Positions 19,979 to 28,657 of a stretch of DNA of 64,000 nucleotides are shown here, piece after piece. Both the position numbers and the translations under genes were made by a program. The stretch lies in the NCBI RefSeq assembly GCF_007097485.1, contig NZ_VKDE01000013.1, positions 1 to 64,000 on the forward strand. The letters are read 5' to 3'. Position 1 is the first letter of the stretch; each line of letters starts with the position of its first letter. A model generated the notes under the pieces. The model ran no database searches and was not told where the DNA came from. It saw only the letters and a program-made list of their open reading frames with translations. The stretch is from Carboxylicivirga sp. M1479 (lineage in GTDB: Bacteria; Bacteroidota; Bacteroidia; Bacteroidales; Marinilabiliaceae).

Positions 19979-20111
19979 GCGTGCAAATTAGGTGTACGAA
20001 GATAGTTTTATTTGAGATAAAAACGATATGTAATCAATTGTCTAGTTATTAGGTGTTTGAGTTTAAGGATGCATGATTTTAAAAATAAAAGATAAAATTG
20101 TCTTTATTTTA

Positions 20112-20143
20112 TTTGGACTAATTCCAAATAGTTTTTAGTTTTG
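20112..20143 (+). promoter_or_regulatory. Bacteroidota-type promoter for the first SOD gene
   Basis: TTTG at 20112-20115, a 20-base spacer, then TAGTTTTG at 20136-20143. Both boxes match the Bacteroidota -33/-7 consensus, 39 bases before the ATG at 20183. Confidence 0.6.
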
Positions 20144-20182
20144 AATCGTTATTTAAATTATTAACCCGATAACAATTGAATT

Positions 20183-20785
20183 ATGGCTTTTGAATTACCG
20201 CAATTAGAATATGCATACGACGCATTAGAACCACATATCGATGCGCGTACAATGGAAATACATCATACAAAACACCATGCAACTTATACTGCTAATTTAA
20301 ATGGAGCTGTTGAAGGAACTGAACTTGAAGGTCAAAGTATTGAGACCATACTAGCCAATATTTCTAAACACTCGGTGGCAGTGCGTAATAATGGAGGAGG
20401 TTTTTATAACCACAATCTATTCTGGACGGTTATGTCGCCCAACGGTGGTGGAAAACCAAGTGGCGAATTAGCAAGTGCTATTGATAAAGCATTTGGATCG
20501 TTTGATGCATTAAAAGAAACATTTAATAAGGCAGCAGCAACACGTTTTGGCTCAGGTTGGGCCTGGTTGGTTAAGCAAGCCGACGGTACGCTAGCTGTTA
20601 CTTCTTCAGCAAATCAAGATAATCCGTTAATGGATATTGCTGATGTGAAAGGAACACCAATTTTAGGATTGGATGTATGGGAACATGCTTATTACTTACA
20701 CTACCAAAATAAACGTCCTGATTATATTGGCGCATTCTGGAATGTTGTCAATTGGGACGAAGTAACAAGACGTTTTAAAGTTTAG
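20183..20785 (+). CDS. Superoxide dismutase, Mn-type signature
   Basis: The 200-residue enzyme dismutates superoxide to peroxide and oxygen. The four metal ligands are visible: His in [12 protein letters not shown], His in [10 protein letters not shown], and Asp/His in [13 protein letters not shown]. The active-site glutamine comes from SSANQDNPL, the Mn-SOD position, while the Fe-SOD glutamine position reads Gly ([10 protein letters not shown]). That suggests Mn-dependent or cambialistic use; metal choice is inference. No signal peptide, so cytoplasmic. A second, Fe-type SOD follows 129 bases downstream after a terminator, so the two are separately transcribed. Confidence 0.93.
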   Translation: MAFELPQLEYAYDALEPHIDARTMEIHHTKHHATYTANLNGAVEGTELEGQSIETILANISKHSVAVRNNGGGFYNHNLFWTVMSPNGGGKPSGELASAIDKAFGSFDALKETFNKAAATRFGSGWAWLVKQADGTLAVTSSANQDNPLMDIADVKGTPILGLDVWEHAYYLHYQNKRPDYIGAFWNVVNWDEVTRRFKV

Positions 20786-20805
20786 TTTGTTCATTTTGTC
20801 TGGGA

Positions 20806-20844
20806 AAAAAGGGAATTCAAACGTGAATTCCCTTTTTGTTTTTT
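20806..20844 (+). terminator. Strong terminator between the SOD genes
   Basis: A 9-bp perfect stem (GGGAATTCA with its complement, loop AACG) is extended by A5/T5 pairing and followed by more T. It separates the two SOD transcripts. Confidence 0.9.
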
Positions 20845-20871
20845 TACAGTTTTTTGAAAACATAAATATGC

Positions 20872-20879
20872 TATGTTTG
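20872..20879 (+). promoter_or_regulatory. Candidate -7 box (TATGTTTG) for the second SOD gene
   Basis: It matches TAnnTTTG 35 bases before the ATG. The nearest upstream TTTG is only 15 bases away instead of about 19, so the -33 box is doubtful. Confidence 0.45.
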
Positions 20880-20914
20880 TTTAATCCCAAGACAAATACT
20901 TAAAACGAACAAAT

Positions 20915-21490
20915 ATGAGCTTTGAATTGCCAAAATTACCGTACGCGCTTAATGCGCTTGAGCCAGTAATATCTCAAAAAACACTTGAGTTTCATTACGG
21001 AAAGCACCATCAGGCATATGTCAACAATTTGAATAACCTTATTAAAGGAACCGAATTTGAAAATGCTGATTTGGATACGATCGTAAAAAAGTCAGAAGGT
21101 GGTATTTTTAATAATGGCGCCCAGGTTTGGAACCATACTTTTTACTTTATGTCGTTTAAACCCAATGGTGGGGGCGAACCTAAGGGGGCTTTAGCCGAAG
21201 CTATTAATTCTACCTTTGGTTCATTTGATAAATTTAAAGAAGAATTTTCTGCAGCCGCAGCAACAGTATTTGGTTCAGGTTGGGCATGGTTGGTTAAGAA
21301 CGATGCAGGTGCCTTATCTATTGTAAAAGAGAGTAATGCTGGAAATCCTCTTCGCGATGGTTTAACACCTATTTTAACATGCGATGTTTGGGAGCATGCT
21401 TACTATCTTGATAAGCAGAATCTTCGTCCTAAATACATTGAAGAGTTCTTTAGTATTTTAGATTGGGATGTTGTATCGGCTAGATACTAA
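20915..21490 (+). CDS. sodB: Superoxide dismutase, Fe-type signature
   Basis: The 191-residue cytoplasmic enzyme has metal ligands in LEFHYGKHHQAYV, AQVWNHTFYFM and [11 protein letters not shown]. Here the active-site glutamine is at the Fe-SOD position (GAQVWNHTF), and the Mn-type position reads KESNAGNPL, as in SodB enzymes. The length and the FELPKLPYALNALEP start also match SodB. It has its own candidate promoter and terminator. Together with the neighbouring Mn-type gene it gives the cell two SODs that may be used under different metal supply; that division of labour is inference. Confidence 0.93.
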   Translation: MSFELPKLPYALNALEPVISQKTLEFHYGKHHQAYVNNLNNLIKGTEFENADLDTIVKKSEGGIFNNGAQVWNHTFYFMSFKPNGGGEPKGALAEAINSTFGSFDKFKEEFSAAAATVFGSGWAWLVKNDAGALSIVKESNAGNPLRDGLTPILTCDVWEHAYYLDKQNLRPKYIEEFFSILDWDVVSARY

Positions 21491-21513
21491 GACAATTAAA
21501 AAATAGAAGATAC

Positions 21514-21558
21514 AGCGGGACTTGATTACTTTTTTAGTATATTAAGTCTCGCTTTTTT
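21514..21558 (+). terminator. Terminator after the Fe-type SOD gene
   Basis: A 10-bp stem with one G-U pair (21514-21523 with 21544-21553), a 20-base loop and six T. Confidence 0.8.
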
Positions 21559-21591
21559 GTACCCTTTAAACAATAACTAAAAAGAGTTTTT

Positions 21592-22155
21592 ATGCTTAAA
21601 GATTTGATTCTTAAGAACCGTAGTTACCGTCGTTTTTATCAGGATGACGTGGTGGAACTGGAAACTTTACACGAGTTAATTGATTTGGCTCGTTTATCGC
21701 CCTCAGCCCGTAATGCACAACCCCTAAAATATTTTGTGGCTAATTCCGCTGATATCAATGATAAAATTTTCCCCCACCTTTCCTGGGCTGGTTATTTAAA
21801 AGACTGGGCAGGGCCAGAAAAAGGAGAACAGCCAGCTGCTTATATCATCGTATTGAACGATACTGAAATATCGGCCAACTATTTTTGCGACGATGGTATT
21901 GCTTCGCAAAGCATATTATTAGGCGCCGTGGAAAAAGGTTTAGGTGGGTGTATAATTGGCTCGCTTAACCGTTTGCAGTTACAACGCGAATTGCGCTTGT
22001 CCGATAACCTTAAAATTGTTCATATTATCGCCCTTGGAAAACCTAAGGAAGAGGTTAATATCGAAGAAATGAAGGACGATAGTATTAAGTATTGGCGAGA
22101 TGTTAAACAAGTGCATCATGTGCCGAAGCGAGATTTGAAAGATATTATTATATAA
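21592..22155 (+). CDS. Nitroreductase family protein
   Basis: The 187-residue FMN-dependent oxidoreductase has the family opening LKNRSYRRFYQDDVVE, then ARLSPSARNAQPLKYFV (FMN-binding Ser/Arg/Asn-Gln) and GIASQSILLGAVEKGLGGCIIGS in the second half. Such enzymes reduce nitro compounds, quinones or flavins using NAD(P)H; the natural substrate is not predictable. The start sits behind AAAAAGAGTTTTT. It is a single-gene unit, following the SOD pair and ending in its own terminator. Confidence 0.92.
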   Translation: MLKDLILKNRSYRRFYQDDVVELETLHELIDLARLSPSARNAQPLKYFVANSADINDKIFPHLSWAGYLKDWAGPEKGEQPAAYIIVLNDTEISANYFCDDGIASQSILLGAVEKGLGGCIIGSLNRLQLQRELRLSDNLKIVHIIALGKPKEEVNIEEMKDDSIKYWRDVKQVHHVPKRDLKDIII

Positions 22156-22173
22156 GAATTAGTAAACTTGATA

Positions 22174-22203
22174 AACCCGATGCTGAGCGTCGGGTTTTTT
22201 GTT
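22174..22203 (+). terminator. Terminator after nitroreductase
   Basis: A 7-bp stem (AACCCGA with TCGGGTT, 22174-22180 with 22190-22196) followed by a T-run. Confidence 0.85.
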
Positions 22204-22283
22204 ATGTGATTGTTTCCAACCAAATTGCCTCTTTAGTTGTTATATTATTAGAGTTTTCAAAAATCATACAAAACCCAAGTGCT

Positions 22284-23006
22284 ATGAGAAAATATATTTT
22301 GGCCATATTCTTGATCCTACCAGCTTATTTAATGTCAATTGCACAAGAGCAGTCAAGTGATTCTTTACGAATAACGGGAGTTGTGTTTGGGCAAGATAGC
22401 TTAGAGCTATTACCCTATTCAAAGCTGAAAATTGGATCAAGCTCCTATGTTTCTGATGAGGAAGGGCAATTTTCATTTTGGGCCAAAGAGGGCGAGGTTG
22501 TACAGTTCTCGCATATGGGTTTTAAGGATACGTATTTGCAAGTGGATGATACATTGCAGTATAAAAACTTTATGTTGGGTGTATTCTTAACAAGAGATAC
22601 TGTTCGCATTAGTGAAGTTATTGTTATGCCTCGTTATGAGAACTTGGCTTTGCAGGCTAAAACAATGCCACTGATCGTGACTCCCGACGATGCTTATGCA
22701 TCAAATAATGTTCGATCATCTACTTACCAGGCTTTGACACAAACGCCATTGAAAATGGATGCAGAAATGAATCAGAAAATGGTATTGCAGGAGCGCGTTT
22801 GGAGTACTATATACAAAACTCAGATTCCGCCGAATCAAACAGTTGGAATTACCTCGGATAATTTAGCTCAGATGCGCTTGTTTTTACCTAAAAATGAGCA
22901 AAAAGTGAAGGAGGTTAATTTGCAGCCATTGAATAGGAACGAACTGGATTTGCTGTTAAGGATCTATCAACAACGTCAAGAGTTACTGAAACCGCAGCCT
23001 GAATGA
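22284..23006 (+). CDS. Exported protein with carboxypeptidase-regulatory-like domain
   Basis: The ATG at 22284 is preferred because it opens a signal peptide (MRKYILAIFLILPAYLMSIAQ); the open frame extends upstream without a plausible start. The 240-residue product then shows a CarboxypepD_reg-like beta-sandwich (about 30-110: RITGVVFGQDSLELLPYSKL, SDEEGQFSFWAKEGEVVQFS, MGFKDTYLQV), the fold often found at the N-terminus of TonB-dependent receptors, here without a receptor barrel. The C-terminal half is charged and unassigned. It is probably periplasmic or outer-membrane associated; function unknown. Confidence 0.8.
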   Translation: MRKYILAIFLILPAYLMSIAQEQSSDSLRITGVVFGQDSLELLPYSKLKIGSSSYVSDEEGQFSFWAKEGEVVQFSHMGFKDTYLQVDDTLQYKNFMLGVFLTRDTVRISEVIVMPRYENLALQAKTMPLIVTPDDAYASNNVRSSTYQALTQTPLKMDAEMNQKMVLQERVWSTIYKTQIPPNQTVGITSDNLAQMRLFLPKNEQKVKEVNLQPLNRNELDLLLRIYQQRQELLKPQPE

Positions 23007-23104
23007 GCAAAACCTTTCTAAAATCAGATAAATATCAGTAATATATTCAAAGAAAATAGTCACTTTTGCAATTCGTAAAGGTTTGTTCTAGCAAAAATAA
23101 AATA

Positions 23105-23728
23105 ATGGAATTTACTTTAAATGGAAAGAAAGGGTATTCGAAAGTAGAATCATACGATGATGAAACGACAAATGATCTTTCGAATCACTATAAAAAGATA
23201 CTAGAGTCTTTAGGCGAAGATACCGAACGTGAGGGTTTAGAAAAGACGCCTTTGCGTGTGGCTAAGGCCATGCAGTTTTTAACGCAAGGGTATCACATGG
23301 ATCCTGAAGAAATTATTAAGTCGGCTATGTTTCGCGAAGATTATCAGCAAATGGTAGTTGTTAAGGATATAGAGCTATACTCAATGTGTGAGCACCATAT
23401 GTTACCATTTTTCGGCAAGGCTCATGTGGCTTATATACCTCGACACCATATTACCGGCTTAAGTAAATTAGCACGTGTAGTAGAAGCATTTGCACGGCGC
23501 TTACAAGTTCAGGAGCGTTTAACGACACAAATAAAAGAGTGCATTCAGGATACTCTAAATCCTTTAGGAGTTGCCGTTGTTATTGAGGCGCAACATATGT
23601 GTATGCAAATGCGTGGTGTTCAAAAGCAACACTCCGTAACAACAACATCTGATTTTACAGGTGCTTTTCAAAAGAACTTGGCAACACGAGAAGAGTTTAT
23701 GAAGATAATTAGTGCTCGCTTGCATTAA
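23105..23728 (+). CDS. folE: GTP cyclohydrolase I
   Basis: The 207-residue enzyme converts GTP to 7,8-dihydroneopterin triphosphate, the first step of folate/pterin synthesis. Zinc and catalytic motifs are clear: [41 protein letters not shown] and [15 protein letters not shown]. The ATG at 23105 is chosen over an upstream TTG in the same frame because it gives the usual family length, with little N-terminal extension. A TTTTG-containing possible -7 box (CACTTTTG) lies at 23061-23068, inside that extension, which also argues for the internal ATG. Confidence 0.95.
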   Translation: MEFTLNGKKGYSKVESYDDETTNDLSNHYKKILESLGEDTEREGLEKTPLRVAKAMQFLTQGYHMDPEEIIKSAMFREDYQQMVVVKDIELYSMCEHHMLPFFGKAHVAYIPRHHITGLSKLARVVEAFARRLQVQERLTTQIKECIQDTLNPLGVAVVIEAQHMCMQMRGVQKQHSVTTTSDFTGAFQKNLATREEFMKIISARLH

Positions 23729-23748
23729 TAGGAAATAGAATAATACAA

Positions 23749-23784
23749 AAAAGGCCCGCTTTCTTTTGAAAATGTGGGCCTTTT
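23749..23784. terminator. Bidirectional terminator, folE / barrel gene
   Basis: A 9-bp perfect stem (AAAAGGCCC with GGGCCTTTT) lies between convergent genes, with A and T tracts on both flanks. Confidence 0.85.
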
Positions 23785-23799
23785 ATATTTTAGCTTGTT

Positions 23800-24378
23800 C
23801 TAGAAGAACAACACAGCACCAATTTGAAAGTACTCTGTTTTTGAGTCGGTATCTTCTATAACATCTACCAATCCCCAATTGTATTTGGCTTCTACTCCAA
23901 GCATTAGAAACTTAACGCCAAGTCCTAGATGAGCACCTGCATCAAATGTTGAAACATCCAAATCAACTTCTTGACCATCAATTTTGTAATCGCCACCAAC
24001 TTTTAAAGCACCACTTAGTCCGCCAAGTCCATAGATGGGCCCCAGTTTGACACGAAGCGCTATCGGGATGTTCACATAATGGAGCTTTAACTCAGATTTA
24101 AATTGTGTATTAAATAATGAATAAGTTTTCTCGCCTTTAACTTGATAGTATTCAAGACCTGTGTCAAGTTTAAGAATACTAACACCAATGTTATTACTCT
24201 TAAAAAAACCAACGTAAAAACCATTTGATTCATCAGACAGTTCAACACCATCTATTGCTATAAAGCTACTCTGCCATCCAGCTCTGATTCCTTTACCATC
24301 CGGACCATCTTTTGCTTGGGTGGTAGAAATAAACCCCAGCATCACTATTACCAAACTAAATACTAAACCTCTTTTCAT
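23800..24378 (-). CDS. Outer-membrane beta-barrel protein
   Basis: The 192-residue product has a signal peptide (MKRGLVFSLVIVMLGFISTTQA). The remainder alternates polar and hydrophobic residues with glycine-rich turns (LGPIYGLGGLSGALKVGG, AHLGLGVKFLMLGVEAKYNWGL) and ends in Phe (IGAVLFF), the usual barrel C-terminal aromatic. This fits the OMP_b-brl / PorT-like small-barrel class. It is a likely distant paralogue of the gene at 24560, sharing the EAKYNWGL/DVRYEWGL block. Specific function unknown. Confidence 0.82.
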   Translation of the reverse strand: MKRGLVFSLVIVMLGFISTTQAKDGPDGKGIRAGWQSSFIAIDGVELSDESNGFYVGFFKSNNIGVSILKLDTGLEYYQVKGEKTYSLFNTQFKSELKLHYVNIPIALRVKLGPIYGLGGLSGALKVGGDYKIDGQEVDLDVSTFDAGAHLGLGVKFLMLGVEAKYNWGLVDVIEDTDSKTEYFQIGAVLFF

Positions 24379-24497
24379 AGTTATATAATTAAGTTGATTA
24401 AAATTTGATCCTCAAGTTAATCAATCAATTAATAAATGTAAAGCTTGACCAAGGAGCTTAATTATAATAAAGTAACAAACCTGGATGTTTTGAGTAT

Positions 24498-24527
24498 AAA
24501 AAAGCCGAACCCTTTAGGATTCGACTC
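24498..24527 (-). terminator. Terminator after the beta-barrel gene at 24560
   Basis: On the minus strand a 9-bp stem with two G-U pairs and a 4-base loop is followed by a T-run, just past the stop at 24560. Confidence 0.75.
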
Positions 24528-24559
24528 AATAGATTTGGGTAAATTTTATGTAATTGCTC

Positions 24560-25171
24560 TTATAACCCAATTAATTTAAAGCCAAGTGAGAAAGTCAAAA
24601 CATCTGTTTTTTGACCAATGTTTGCACTTGCCAAATCTGATATGTCAGATAATCCCCACTCATATCGAACATCAGCTGTTAAGCGCCAAAATTCAATGCC
24701 TCCGCCAGCTTGGAATGTCCAGTTGGTATTTTTAAACTCATTCCATTCTGGAATATCAGTTTTTGTATCAGCAATGAATGATGCAACTGGTCCGGCAACG
24801 CCATAAATTTTTACGGCTTTTAAATCGATTAATTGCAGGTTGGCCAAAATTGGAACATCCCATGTGTGAAAAGTATAATCAGTTGTTTCTGGTAATTCGT
24901 TTTCAGGTATTGCCGATATATTTGATGTTTTCTTCGCATAATACAATTCTGGTTGTATGGAAAATGCTTCTGTTAATCGTAGTTTACCATACGCTCCAAT
25001 TAGAAAACCACTGTTGGCTTCATTTTTTATTTGTACCCCATCAGGAACATCGTTTAGTTTAATTTTTGTGGAGTTGAATCCTGCTTTAAGACCAATTGCA
25101 ATGCGGTCTTGAGCAGTTGTTGATCCAAAGGCAATAGTGATCAATGCCAAAAATAATAATGTCTTTTTCAT
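24560..25171 (-). CDS. Outer-membrane beta-barrel protein (OMP_b-brl class)
   Basis: The 203-residue product has a signal peptide (MKKTLLFLALITIAFGSTTAQ) and an immediate strand typical of this class (RIAIGLKAGFNSTKIKL), then IGAYGKLRLTEAFSIQPELYYA and GGGIEFWRLTADVRYEWGLSD. It ends with LTFSLGFKLIGL. An eight-strand barrel is expected in the outer membrane. It lies upstream of, and on the same strand as, the barrel gene at 23800, but a terminator between them argues for separate transcripts. Function unknown. Confidence 0.84.
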   Translation of the reverse strand: MKKTLLFLALITIAFGSTTAQDRIAIGLKAGFNSTKIKLNDVPDGVQIKNEANSGFLIGAYGKLRLTEAFSIQPELYYAKKTSNISAIPENELPETTDYTFHTWDVPILANLQLIDLKAVKIYGVAGPVASFIADTKTDIPEWNEFKNTNWTFQAGGGIEFWRLTADVRYEWGLSDISDLASANIGQKTDVLTFSLGFKLIGL

Positions 25172-25495
25172 ATGATTCTAATTTGTATACATTTGCCACA
25201 TGAACTTACTAAAAAAGTCATGCGCTTCTGTGTGAGTTAATTCGTATGGCTCCTATTATGTATTTGTAGTTATTCGAATTTACTTCCCTTTCCTAAGTGT
25301 GCATATATGACAGCTAAAATAATTATAACACTTATAAATAATTGTAAGTTTTTTATATTTCTTGCGTCTAAGTGAGCAAATGATAATCAATCAAAGGTTT
25401 ATTAATATGTAACGAGCCATGAGAATAGCTTCTCACACAGGAGGATGACAAAATTGGCGAGTTCCATATGGCAAATGAATACAAACTTCAGACAT
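25172..25495. other. Intergenic region with dispersed-repeat copy
   Basis: About 320 bases between divergent genes. Its right end holds one copy of the dispersed element described at 25434-25471. Nothing else was recognised. Confidence 0.6.
25434..25471 (-). repeat. Dispersed intergenic element, copy 1
   Basis: Read on the minus strand it begins CATATGGAACTC and ends TCATCCTCCTGTGTG. The last 15 bases are identical to the copy at 60805-60849, and the first 13 match at all but one base; the middle is about four bases shorter. It lies 25-60 bases before the peroxiredoxin-like start. On the + strand it includes CACACAGGAGGATGAC, which looks like a ribosome site but sits too close to the ATG at 25445 to serve it. 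Confidence 0.7.
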
Positions 25496-26074
25496 ATGAA
25501 AATTTTTATATCAGTAGTAGCGGTTTTATTAATAAGTACAAGTTTAATAGCTCAGGAAGGGATTAATGTATCGGAAAAAGCACCCTTGTTTAAGGCGAAA
25601 GATCAAAATGGTCAATTAATTGATTTGGCAAAAGAATTAGAAAGTCATAAAGTTGTGTTGGTTTTTTATAGAGGTCAATGGTGTCCGCATTGTAACAGAC
25701 ATATGTCTGCTTTGCAAGATTCTTTATCCTTGATAAATGATAAAGGTGCTAAAGTTATTGCTATAACTCCTGAAAAAAGCGAAGAAATAGATAAAACTGT
25801 AGAAAAGACAGGCTTGAATTTTTCGGTTGTTTACGACGAGAATCATCAGATTATGGATGCCTACGCTGTTACGTTTACGATGAGTAAAAGTAAATTTGCG
25901 GCCTACAAAATCTATGGTATAAATATTAATAAGGCTAGTGGAAATGAAGATAGAGCTTTACCAATTCCAGCTACATATATTATATCAAAGGATGGGCTTG
26001 TTATTGATCGTCATTTTGAGAAAGATTACAAAAGGCGAATGAGCGTTAAGAATATCCTTAAAGCCTTGAAGTAA
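25496..26074 (+). CDS. Exported peroxiredoxin-like (AhpC/TSA) protein
   Basis: The start at 25496 gives a good signal peptide (MKIFISVVAVLLISTSLIAQ); in-frame ATGs at 25445 and 25475 would bury it and place the coding start in a repeat. The 192-residue product has a thioredoxin-fold AhpC/TSA domain: SEKAPLFKAKDQNGQ, VVLVFYRGQWCPHCNRHMSAL with a CxxC pair (WCPHC), KVIAITPEKSEEI, and the cis-Pro region PIPATYIISKDG. This matches PRX-like2 type proteins rather than classical 2-Cys peroxiredoxins. It probably reduces peroxides or disulfides in the periplasm; the electron donor is unknown. Its 3' end overlaps the convergent lipoprotein gene by 17 bases. Confidence 0.88.
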   Translation: MKIFISVVAVLLISTSLIAQEGINVSEKAPLFKAKDQNGQLIDLAKELESHKVVLVFYRGQWCPHCNRHMSALQDSLSLINDKGAKVIAITPEKSEEIDKTVEKTGLNFSVVYDENHQIMDAYAVTFTMSKSKFAAYKIYGININKASGNEDRALPIPATYIISKDGLVIDRHFEKDYKRRMSVKNILKALK

Positions 26075-26510
26075 CTGTTAGCTCCTGCTTTTCAATGGCA
26101 AAAGTTAAATAGTTGTCTTTGTCTATGTAAAGGATAAGTGGTGTTTCTTCTCCTCCTTCAAAACGGGTGGCTTTTCTGATTAATGTTAGAATGTAGTAAT
26201 CCCAATCCGAATCGCAGCACATTTCAGTGCAATTAGTATTGGAAAATGAGATGGTACCGTCTTGTTTGGCTTTGTAGGTTCCGCCACAGGTGTTAGCCGA
26301 TAGTTGCAAGCTAAATTCTTCTTGTTTAGGGAATGATATTTTGATTGGATTTTGATCCTCTCCACTTGCAGGGTAGGCTGGTGCATGCACTTCTTCTAAG
26401 GCATATATTTGTTTGAAATAATGCTTTTGAGTGACATAATTTACTGGATCGCAACTCATCAATGCGATTAGTACAATTAAAAGGGGTATTTTAAAATGAG
26501 GGCTTAGCAT
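26058..26510 (-). CDS. META/HslJ-like lipoprotein
   Basis: The 150-residue product has a lipoprotein signal with lipobox LMSC (Cys20). The mature part resembles META/HslJ-type small beta domains: LQLSANTCGGTYKAKQDGTI, then SFSNTNCTEMCCD and a C-terminal LYIDKDNYLTFAIEKQ strand pair. Several cysteines (CGG, NCTEMCCD) may form disulfides. No enzyme activity is implied. It overlaps the peroxiredoxin-like gene tail-to-tail by 17 bases, so the transcripts are antisense at their ends. Confidence 0.72.
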   Translation of the reverse strand: MLSPHFKIPLLIVLIALMSCDPVNYVTQKHYFKQIYALEEVHAPAYPASGEDQNPIKISFPKQEEFSLQLSANTCGGTYKAKQDGTISFSNTNCTEMCCDSDWDYYILTLIRKATRFEGGEETPLILYIDKDNYLTFAIEKQELTVTSRL

Positions 26511-26570
26511 GTTAGGTTTTTAATAAAAGACAAGGGCAAAGTTAAATGGTTGCTTCTAAAAAGTAAATAA

Positions 26571-27800
26571 TTATTGACGAACTGGTAAAAAACGCAGTTG
26601 AAGTGTAATAATATCTGCAGTAGTAATGCCGTTCTTTATCGTAGGTTGCCAACCTGCACCATTTCTTATTGCTTGAATTGCAATAGAAGAATATTCATCA
26701 CCAGGACTTTTTTTAACCTCTATATTGGTAATGTTACCTTGTTTGTCAATGCTTAATTTAAGTTTTACAAGCTTTTGTTTGTTGGACCCATTGGCAGGAC
26801 TTACTAAGGTCTTTTCAATCTCTGTTATGTATTTTTTCATTCCACCAATCGGTCTGGCTTCTCTGTTTAGGTTATTTCCTTTACTTTTAATAGCTATGTT
26901 AAACTCGTTATTGTTTGAAATGTTGTCGGTATAGTTACTGTCAGTCGTGATGCTCTGGACGGAAAGTGCTGTCTGAGGCAATGATGTTTTTTGACTTATG
27001 TTGGTGTCAATATTCTGCGCAGAATCATCGAAATTTGAGTACGCAACGCTATATGCTTGAACAGTGCTTTCTTTATGATCAGCTTTAGGAGGAGAAGTTT
27101 GTTTTGATAAGGAGCTGCGTTTTTTAGCAAGGTTTCTGTTGGCAGCTGTTGCACCCATAGCTCCTTCGGATTTTATCTCAGTGGGGTAGTTAACTTTCAT
27201 TACCTCTTGTTCCAGCCTACTCGATGACTCATTGTTACTTTTATCAATGCTAATAGATTCCACTTCGGCCAATTCAAATGCTTCCTCCTGATCTTCCTCA
27301 TTCTCTTCAACAATTGATAATGATGCTTGATCCATTTTTTGCATCACTTCTTTTTCTTCTTCTTCTTTTGTTTGAGTTGTATTGTTTGGAACAACTTGGC
27401 TTTTCGCTGCTTTTATGCTTGTGTTTTCAATTTGTTTAGGTATATCCAGTTCTGTTTTCATATTTGTATTGTCGGATACGTATACAGTGTCAGATGGAGT
27501 TAATTGCCATAGAATAGAAATGATACCAATAACTATAATAACAGAAGCTGCTACGTATAATATTGGGTGTTTCCAGTTTAAGCTTGGAGTTTTGCGTAGT
27601 TTTGATTTCAGTTTTTTAATATCCGAGTCAAAGTCATCTTCATTAATGGTAGATAAGCCGTCCAATGCATCTGACTCAAACGGATCTTTCAGGAGTTCAC
27701 GTTCGAAATTGTGCGCGTCAATATTAGACATTTCGTTTTTTAGGTATTTTTGAAATGCCTCCTTATCATGTGGTTTTGTATGACGGTTTTTTTTACTCAT
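26571..27800 (-). CDS. Membrane protein with TonB-like C-terminal domain
   Basis: The 409-residue product has an acidic/basic cytoplasmic N-terminus of about 75 residues (KEAFQKYLKNEMSNIDAHNFE, typical of sigma-linked membrane proteins), one membrane segment (ILYVAASVIIVIGIISILW, about 81-99), a long low-complexity periplasmic linker rich in E/S/N/Q, and a C-terminal TonB-type domain (about 325-409: KLVKLKLSIDKQGNITNIEV, AIRNGAGWQPTIKNG). It overlaps the ECF sigma gene upstream by 8 bases, so the pair is co-expressed. It could act as an anti-sigma regulator or energy transducer; the sequence alone cannot decide. Confidence 0.83.
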   Translation of the reverse strand: MSKKNRHTKPHDKEAFQKYLKNEMSNIDAHNFERELLKDPFESDALDGLSTINEDDFDSDIKKLKSKLRKTPSLNWKHPILYVAASVIIVIGIISILWQLTPSDTVYVSDNTNMKTELDIPKQIENTSIKAAKSQVVPNNTTQTKEEEEKEVMQKMDQASLSIVEENEEDQEEAFELAEVESISIDKSNNESSSRLEQEVMKVNYPTEIKSEGAMGATAANRNLAKKRSSLSKQTSPPKADHKESTVQAYSVAYSNFDDSAQNIDTNISQKTSLPQTALSVQSITTDSNYTDNISNNNEFNIAIKSKGNNLNREARPIGGMKKYITEIEKTLVSPANGSNKQKLVKLKLSIDKQGNITNIEVKKSPGDEYSSIAIQAIRNGAGWQPTIKNGITTADIITLQLRFLPVRQ

Positions 27801-28380
27801 TGTGTGCTTCGATGCATATTTTTAAATTACGTTTGCCATTTTGTATATAGCTCTTTACTTTTTTTATGTCAATATTAAGTTGTTCACTAATTGTTTGATA
27901 ACACAATTCTTTATAATAAAATAATTCAACACAGGCCCTTTGATGTTCTCGAAGTTTGTTTAGGCAGTCTTCTAACCTCTCGTCCATTTCTTCGGGTTCC
28001 CAAGTGTTATAATCAGGATGCACAAAAGGGTTCAATTCCATAAGTGCCTGTTCATTTTTTTTATACGCACGTTCTTGTTTCAATCTAGCCTGTTGGCTTC
28101 GTAGACGCATTAAACATTGGTTTTTGCTTACCACATACAGCCATGGTTTAAAGTTGTCAACTTGTTTAGATAATAATTCCTTTCCCAGTTTTTCGTAAAC
28201 CTCAATTACACAATCCTGAGCATCATCCCTGTTTTTAAGATATTTAAGGCATACACCGTACACAAGGTGCATGTAGCGTTCAAACAAAACACCAAGCAAA
28301 TCAATGTTGCCAGTTTCCTGAAACTGATTGAGTAACTGATTGTCGCTTTTATCTGTGTTTTTAGGCTTTTTAATCCTCAT
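27793..28380 (-). CDS. ECF-type RNA polymerase sigma-70 factor
   Basis: The 195-residue factor has sigma region 2 (about 30-100: LFERYMHLVYGVCLKYLKNR, DDAQDCVIEVYEKL, FKPWLYVVSKNQCLMRL) and region 4 helix-turn-helix (about 135-190: REHQRACVELFYYKELCYQ, TISEQLNIDIKKVKSYI). The start at 28380 (MRIKKPKN) is preferred to one 45 bases upstream that adds a hydrophobic, family-atypical leader. Its stop overlaps the TonB-like membrane protein gene, a plausible regulator, and it is divergent from the vWA gene at 28658, a plausible target. It presumably redirects polymerase to a small envelope regulon. Confidence 0.92.
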   Translation of the reverse strand: MRIKKPKNTDKSDNQLLNQFQETGNIDLLGVLFERYMHLVYGVCLKYLKNRDDAQDCVIEVYEKLGKELLSKQVDNFKPWLYVVSKNQCLMRLRSQQARLKQERAYKKNEQALMELNPFVHPDYNTWEPEEMDERLEDCLNKLREHQRACVELFYYKELCYQTISEQLNIDIKKVKSYIQNGKRNLKICIEAHNE

Positions 28381-28657
28381 ACATTTCTTTGATGTTTTTA
28401 AAAGTAGAAAAAAAAGTAACACCATTTATGGAATAAGTCTTCAAGCTGCATCATAATAGCAAACGTTAAACTCGCATTATGTATTAGAATGTCGTTATGA
28501 ACATTGAAAGAGCAATAAAACAAGGTTTTATCGAAACGAGGCATAGCACAGTTCTGGTGAGTTGAGATGAAACAACGAAGTGACTTGTTTTGAAGCAATT
28601 TCAATGTGTAATAGATTTTCTAATGCCTATTGCGTGTTAAATTAAAACCTTACGATT

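Noticed and set aside
23066-23104. TTG start extending GTP cyclohydrolase I
   Set aside because: The extension overlaps a possible promoter box and adds residues not typical of the family.
28381-28425. Longer start for the ECF sigma factor
   Set aside because: It adds a hydrophobic leader unlike sigma factors; the Met at 28380 starts a normal N-terminus.
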